From assembly GCA_012728115.1 (NCBI GenBank), contig JAAYFS010000060.1:1-40739 (forward strand): DNA of 40,739 bases, given 5' to 3'. How positions within the stretch are numbered: the first letter of the stretch is position 1; each line of letters starts with the position of its first letter. This stretch comes from Bacillota bacterium (GTDB lineage Bacteria; Bacillota; Limnochordia; Darwinibacteriales; JAAYFS01). Under the pieces are notes generated by a model. The model saw only the letters and a list, made by a program, of their open reading frames with translations. It was not told where the DNA came from and ran no database searches. This document shows positions 34,311-40,739 of this stretch, one piece after another. A program made the position numbers and the translations under genes.

Positions 34311-34535
34311 ATGTTGGAAGGTCTTAATAAAATAGGTATTCATACCGACCATATCAGTCTTGATCAATTGCTTAAATGGGAAAACATTGCCTCCACTGGT
34401 GGGGAAGCGAAACTTTTGATTAAGAACGGTAAAGTTAAAATTAATGGAGAAATCGAAACTCGAAGAGGGAAAAAAGTAGTCCCAGGAGACATCGTTACTG
34501 TTGACGAAATAGAGTATAGAGTAGAGAAAATTTAA
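34311..34535 (+). CDS. rlbA: S4-domain protein RlbA/YaaA
   Basis: This 74-aa protein is a single S4-like RNA-binding domain: ISLDQLLKWENIASTGGEAK, then LIKNGKVKINGEIETRRGKKV and PGDIVTV. Such YaaA proteins are encoded between dnaN and recF in Firmicutes and bind ribosomes or RNA; the precise role is uncertain. It lies 21 bases after dnaN and 11 before recF. Confidence 0.92.
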   Translation: MLEGLNKIGIHTDHISLDQLLKWENIASTGGEAKLLIKNGKVKINGEIETRRGKKVVPGDIVTVDEIEYRVEKI

Positions 34536-34546
34536 AGGTAATCCAA

Positions 34547-35695
34547 ATGTATGTTAAATCACTCAAATTAACAAACTTTCGAAACTACCGTTCACTTTCC
34601 TTAGAGCTTAATGCTACCATCAACATTTTTGTTGGGAATAATGCTCAAGGGAAGACAAATCTCTTAGAATCTATCTTTCTTTTAGCGATGGGCAAGTCAT
34701 TTCGAGCGGTAAAGGAAAAAGAACTCATCCTTGCACAACAAGAAATTTGTATCGTTTCAGGTATTATTCAGAAGCAAGCAACGATGTCTTTACAAGTATC
34801 GTTAAGTACAAGTTCGCAAAAAAAAATACTCGTTAACAAAAAAGAAACCTCACCAAGTGATTTTATCGGTAATTTAAATGTGGTTTTGTTTACACCTGAC
34901 GATCTCCAACTCATCAAGGGTTCGCCATCCGAAAGAAGGCGTTTTTTAGATTCTGAGATTTCGCAAGTCAATCCAACATACCGCAAACTGTATTCGCGAT
35001 ATCAAAAAATTCTTTTCCAAAGAAATCAAGCTTTAAAAAATTTCAACCACAAAAGGAAGAATGATCGTGATACGACTGATCTTTTAGCAGTTTGGGATGA
35101 GCAGTTGGTTGATGTTGGTAGCAAAATAATTCTTAAAAGGTCAGAAATGGTCTATAAGTTGAATCTTTTAGCAAGATTAATCCATCGAAAAATCACTGGC
35201 AATCTTGAAGAATTATCATTAGTCTATGTACCGTTTTTCATCAATGATTTTTCTGAAGCACAAGAATTCAATAAGAATAACTGGAATTTAGATGGTGTAA
35301 AGGCAATTTTTTATGAGAAGTTGAAAAGTGAACGCGAAGCAGAGTTAATACGTGGGTATTCACTAGTAGGACCACAACGAGATGATCTAATCTTTCTGAT
35401 CAATGGGGTGAATGCCAGGCGTTTTGGTAGCCAAGGTCAACAAAGGACTGCGGTACTCGCTTGTCGCTTAGCAGAATTGGAGTACATGAAATCGGAAACT
35501 GGTTCATTTCCGGTAGTCTTGCTTGATGATGTAATGTCTGAGCTTGACATTCATAGGAGAAGTTTCTTAATCGAAGTTTTATCAAACAAATTTCAAACAG
35601 TGATTACTACTACGGATGTTAATGATATTGATTCCGAGCTGCTGAGGAAAGGAACATTATTTGAGATTGAAGCGGGACAAGTGAGGATAAAATAA
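34547..35695 (+). CDS. recF: DNA repair and recombination ATPase RecF
   Basis: RecF helps load RecA at gapped DNA with RecO and RecR. The 382-aa SMC-like ATPase opens MYVKSLKLTNFRNYRSLSLE, with Walker A VGNNAQGKTNLLE, the signature region GSPSERRRFLDSEI, LVGPQRDDL, GSQGQQRTAVLA and Walker B VVLLDDVMSELD. It has a normal length. Its RBS is weak (AAGGTAA), and it is tightly linked to rlbA, which suggests coupled expression. Confidence 0.95.
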   Translation: MYVKSLKLTNFRNYRSLSLELNATINIFVGNNAQGKTNLLESIFLLAMGKSFRAVKEKELILAQQEICIVSGIIQKQATMSLQVSLSTSSQKKILVNKKETSPSDFIGNLNVVLFTPDDLQLIKGSPSERRRFLDSEISQVNPTYRKLYSRYQKILFQRNQALKNFNHKRKNDRDTTDLLAVWDEQLVDVGSKIILKRSEMVYKLNLLARLIHRKITGNLEELSLVYVPFFINDFSEAQEFNKNNWNLDGVKAIFYEKLKSEREAELIRGYSLVGPQRDDLIFLINGVNARRFGSQGQQRTAVLACRLAELEYMKSETGSFPVVLLDDVMSELDIHRRSFLIEVLSNKFQTVITTTDVNDIDSELLRKGTLFEIEAGQVRIK

Positions 35696-35714
35696 ACTTT
35701 AAGGAGTTAACATT

Positions 35715-35966
35715 ATGTTTTTACATTTAGGCGGTGAGATCGCTATCCCATTTAAAGACATAGTGGCCATTGTAGATCTGGGGAAGAAAGAAGGAAAATC
35801 AAGCTTGATTCACGAATTTCTAGAAAATGCCAAAAGAGAAGGTAATGTTTTTTATTTGGGTGATGAAATTGCAAGATCGTTTGTTTTAACGATCTCGAAG
35901 CAAGTTTATCTAAGTCCCATTTCTGCAGTAACGTTAAAGAAAAGGCTAGAGAACATTTTTAGCTAA
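35715..35966 (+). CDS. remB: Extracellular matrix regulator RemB (DUF370, YaaB)
   Basis: The 83-aa protein MFLHLGGEIAIPFKDIVAIV, then DLGKKEGKSS and SPISAVTLKKRL, is the RemB/YaaB family found between recF and gyrB. RemB is linked to biofilm-matrix expression in Bacillus through an unclear mechanism. AAGGAG precedes the ATG. Confidence 0.92.
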   Translation: MFLHLGGEIAIPFKDIVAIVDLGKKEGKSSLIHEFLENAKREGNVFYLGDEIARSFVLTISKQVYLSPISAVTLKKRLENIFS

Positions 35967-35968
35967 AT

Positions 35969-35998
35969 TTGACAGCGTAACTTGGTTATAATTATACT
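35969..35998 (+). promoter_or_regulatory. gyrB promoter
   Basis: TTGACA (35969-35974), an 18-base spacer and TATACT (35993-35998) lie just after the remB stop. A TATAAT at 35987 is too close to serve this -35. Transcription would start near 36005. Confidence 0.75.
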
Positions 35999-36003
35999 AT
36001 TAA

Positions 36004-37983
<1,980 letters not shown>

Positions 37984-38035
37984 GCTCTAATCTTAAGTTT
38001 TTCCGTGGAAAGATGTTCTAAAGGAGTGTGTTCGG

Positions 38036-40486
38036 ATGAGTATGGATATTCATGATGGAAAGGTAACTACCCGCTCCATTGAAAAAGAGATGAAAGAATC
38101 TTATATAAATTACGCAATGAGCGTAATTGTCGATAGAGCGCTTCCAGATGTTAGAGATGGATTAAAGCCAGTACAACGTCGAATTCTCTATAGTATGTAT
38201 GATTTAAACCTTTATCCTGATCGTCAACATAGAAAGTCAGCTACTATTGTAGGAAAGGTGATGGGTGAATTCCATCCACATGGAGATTCGGCAATCTATA
38301 ATGCGATGGTAAGGATGGCTCAGGACTGGTCATATCGCCATGTTTTGGTTGATCGCCAAGGAAACTTTGGAAGTATTGACGGCGATCCTCCAGGTGCGAT
38401 GCGTTACACTGAAGCAAAGCTTTCGAAATTAGCGATGGAAATGCTTCGAGATTTAGAAAAAGATACAGTAAACTTTGTTCCAAACTTTGATGAATCAAGC
38501 GAACAACCAGAGGTACTACCTGCTCGATTTCCTAATCTATTGGTAAATGGAGAATCAGGGATTGCTGTAGGAATGGCAACAAACATTCCACCCCATAATT
38601 TAGGGGAAGTAACCGATGGTTTGATTGCGATGATAGATAATCCTGATATTACTACCCAAGAATTAATGAAATACATTAAAGGACCAGATTTTCCAACTGG
38701 AGGCATTATTCTTGGGAAAGACGGTATCAAGCAAGCTTATGAAACAGGCCGAGGAAAGATTATTGTCAGGGCAAAAACTCAGATCGAACAAATGAAAAAC
38801 GGTAAAACTAGAATTGTAGTTACTGAAATTCCTTTCATGGTCACCAAGTCGAATATAGTAACCAAAATTGCTCAACTTCATCGTGATAAAAAGGTTGATG
38901 GAATTACCGATCTGAGAGACGAGTCCGATAAAAATGGAATTCGTATCGTAATCGAACTCAGAAAAGATGCAAATCCACATGTAGTCTTGAACAGACTTTA
39001 TAAACATACCCAACTTCAAGAAACTTTTGGAGCAATAATGCTGGCGATCGTCGATAATGAACCAAGGATCCTTACCCTCAAACAGATGCTTTATTACTAT
39101 CTAGAGCATCAAAAAGATGTCATTATTCGTCGGACAAAGTTTGAATTGAACAAAGCAGAAGCTGATGCTCATATTCTTGAAGGATATCGCAAAGCTCTCG
39201 ATATTATCGACGAAATTATTGCTTTGATTAGAGCAGCTGAAAATGATCAAGTTGCTAGAATCGGTTTAATTGAACGTTTCGGGTTTACTGAAAAACAAGC
39301 CATAGCTATCTTGAATCTTCAATTGCGTCGTTTAACCAGTCTGGAACGCGAAAAAATCGAGGCTGATTATCAAGAACTCGTGAAACTTATTGCTCGCTTA
39401 AAAGAAATTTTAGGTGATATCAGGCTTGTTTATGACATCATCAAAAACGAGTTGTCAGAGATTAGAAATAAGAACGCAGATGAGCGGAGAACGCAGATAG
39501 TTGCAAAAGAAGCTTCTATAGAGATAGAAGATTTGATCGCTGAGGAAGACATGGTAGTAACCATTACTCACAATGGGTACATCAAACGTCTGCCAGTTGA
39601 TACCTACCGAGCTCAACGGCGAGGGGGAAGAGGCATAACTGCTTTGAATACTCCTGAGGAAGACTTCGTGGAACAACTCTTTATCGCTAACACGCATAGT
39701 TATGTGCTCTTCTTTACCAACAAAGGTAGAGTTTATCGCTTAAGGGGACACGAGATCCCAGAAGCCTCGAGAAATGCTCGTGGAGTAGCGATCATTAATT
39801 TAATCCAATTAGATCCTGGTGAAAGAATCGAAGCGACTATTCCGATCCAGAAGTTTACTGACGATAGGTATCTAGTTATTTGTACTAGAAGTGGAATATT
39901 GAAAAAAACCATCCTTTCAGAATTCAACACTAGAAGAACTGGTGGATTAAATTGCATCAATCTTGATGAGGATGACGAAGTAGTAAGCGTTAAACTAACT
40001 GATGGTAATCATGAGATCATGATTGTGACCAATGATGGCCAGGCTATCCGTTTTGCAGAAGAACAAGTAAGAAGCATGGGTAGATCTGCACGTGGAGTTA
40101 AAGGAATCACCTTGAATGAAGGTGCTTTCGTAATTGGAATGGAAGTAGTAGTTCCTAATTCACAACTATTAGTAATAAGTGAAAAAGGATTTGGAAAACG
40201 AACTGCGCTCGAAGAATACCGTGCTATTTCTCGCGGTGGGAAAGGAGTAAGAACTCTAAATATCACAGATAAAACAGGTGAAATAGTAGGAATCAAAGTT
40301 GTGCATGATAGTAACGAAGTGATGTTGATCTCCGTTGAGGGTATTATGATCAGGATGATAGTTAGTGACATTCCTCAGCAAGGTCGAAACACCCAAGGGG
40401 TCAGACTAATGAAGTTGGGAGACAATGATCGAGTAATTGCTGCTGCAAAAATTGTTGGAAAATCGGATGACATCGACGAGGAATAG
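38036..40486 (+). CDS. gyrA: DNA gyrase subunit A
   Basis: GyrA breaks and rejoins the DNA gate. In the 816-aa protein the catalytic tyrosine is Y124 in AMRYTEAKL. The quinolone pocket region reads [16 protein letters not shown], with S85 and N89 at the positions equivalent to Escherichia coli S83 and D87. The carboxy-terminal beta-pinwheel (about 495-805) contains the GyrA box QRRGGRGI and the related GGKGVRT repeat, which identifies gyrase rather than topoisomerase IV. ATG at 38036 lies 9 bases after AAGGAG. It follows gyrB by 52 bases. Confidence 0.97.
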   Translation: MSMDIHDGKVTTRSIEKEMKESYINYAMSVIVDRALPDVRDGLKPVQRRILYSMYDLNLYPDRQHRKSATIVGKVMGEFHPHGDSAIYNAMVRMAQDWSYRHVLVDRQGNFGSIDGDPPGAMRYTEAKLSKLAMEMLRDLEKDTVNFVPNFDESSEQPEVLPARFPNLLVNGESGIAVGMATNIPPHNLGEVTDGLIAMIDNPDITTQELMKYIKGPDFPTGGIILGKDGIKQAYETGRGKIIVRAKTQIEQMKNGKTRIVVTEIPFMVTKSNIVTKIAQLHRDKKVDGITDLRDESDKNGIRIVIELRKDANPHVVLNRLYKHTQLQETFGAIMLAIVDNEPRILTLKQMLYYYLEHQKDVIIRRTKFELNKAEADAHILEGYRKALDIIDEIIALIRAAENDQVARIGLIERFGFTEKQAIAILNLQLRRLTSLEREKIEADYQELVKLIARLKEILGDIRLVYDIIKNELSEIRNKNADERRTQIVAKEASIEIEDLIAEEDMVVTITHNGYIKRLPVDTYRAQRRGGRGITALNTPEEDFVEQLFIANTHSYVLFFTNKGRVYRLRGHEIPEASRNARGVAIINLIQLDPGERIEATIPIQKFTDDRYLVICTRSGILKKTILSEFNTRRTGGLNCINLDEDDEVVSVKLTDGNHEIMIVTNDGQAIRFAEEQVRSMGRSARGVKGITLNEGAFVIGMEVVVPNSQLLVISEKGFGKRTALEEYRAISRGGKGVRTLNITDKTGEIVGIKVVHDSNEVMLISVEGIMIRMIVSDIPQQGRNTQGVRLMKLGDNDRVIAAAKIVGKSDDIDEE

Positions 40487-40545
40487 ACTAGTAATAAGTA
40501 TAAACTAAGTGCAAAAAAGAACTAAAATGTGGTTCATAAAATGTG

Positions 40546-40575
40546 TTGACACAGCATAAGGATTTATGTTATTAT
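40546..40575 (+). promoter_or_regulatory. rRNA operon promoter
   Basis: TTGACA (40546-40551), an 18-base spacer and TATTAT (40570-40575) lie about 60 bases after gyrA. An rRNA operon after gyrA is common in Firmicutes origin regions. I see no strong terminator between gyrA and this promoter. Confidence 0.8.
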
Positions 40576-40739
40576 AAATTCGCTGTCGCAAGACAGTAGC
40601 CATTATATGGCGTTGGACATTGACAACCAAACAACAGAAGTGCGGAGTTTGTTTTTAGTTTGACGTTTGTTAGACTAAAGAATAAACAATGCTCTTAAGT
40701 CAAAAGTAAAATAAGAGCTAAGGAAAACTCGAAATTTTA
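40576..40739 (+). other. rRNA leader, up to or just before the 16S 5' end
   Basis: The transcript begins near a CTGTC-GCAA-GACAG hairpin. Further down a boxA-like TGCTCTTAA (40690-40698) appears. GCTCTTA (40691-40697) and TAAGAGC (40712-40718) form an inverted repeat. The window ends in GAAATTTTA, as seen immediately before the conserved 16S start. The 16S gene itself is outside the window. Confidence 0.7.

Overview
The window is the chromosomal replication-origin region of an endospore-forming, AT-rich Bacillota (Clostridia/Limnochordia-like) bacterium. The reasons are the canonical block rpmH-rnpA-yidD-yidC-jag-mnmE-mnmG-rsmG-noc-parA-parB to the left of oriC and dnaA-dnaN-rlbA-recF-remB-gyrB-gyrA-(rRNA) to its right, plus spore-lineage genes (yyaC, a LonC-type protease, a Noc paralogue of ParB) and frequent TTG/GTG starts behind strong GGAGG ribosome-binding sites. 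I cannot name the species. The window ends in an rRNA leader, just short of or at the 16S 5' end.

Layout. 1-142: edge of a decayed ridA. 345-3577 (+): galE, a 36-aa ORF, galT, galK. 3615-11451 (-): two blocks read leftward, DUF951 / PRK06851-type ATPase / ychF / rpsF-ssb-rpsR, then yybS-like / rplI / lonC / aroE. 11617-12513 (+): parvulin foldase. 12575-16869 (-): gcvT-gcvH-gcvPA-gcvPB. 17071-17160 (+): a lone 29-aa cationic peptide ORF with its own RBS and terminator. 17264-18253 (-): YkvI-type transporter. 18381-18965 (+): yyaC. 18977-19019: two parS sites. 19019-22693 (-): noc-parA-parB-MinD-like ATPase. 22817-28658 (-): mnmE, two tandem mnmG genes, rsmG. 28702-30942 (-): rpmH-rnpA-yidD-yidC-jag. 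31043-33127: bipartite oriC around dnaA. 33189-40486 (+): dnaN, rlbA, recF, remB, gyrB, gyrA. 40546-40739: rRNA promoter and leader.

Functionally the centre is a replication and segregation module. DnaA boxes flank dnaA, and a DnaA-trio unwinding element lies between dnaA and dnaN. ParA/ParB act on the parS pair, and Noc has a perfect Noc-binding sequence inside its own gene. Around it are tRNA U34 modification (MnmE/MnmG), membrane insertion (YidC/YidD/Jag), translation (L34, L9, S6, S18, YchF), glycine cleavage and the Leloir galactose pathway. Most genes run co-directionally with forks leaving oriC. The gal operon, the parvulin, the small peptide and yyaC run head-on.

The most unusual points are the two full-length, diverged mnmG genes in tandem, the PilZN-like/MinD-like fusion at the end of the par operon, the parS pair at a convergent gene junction, the Noc-binding site within noc, and several small ORFs (29 aa, 36 aa, DUF951) that are easily missed. 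No mobile element, CRISPR array or tRNA was recognised.
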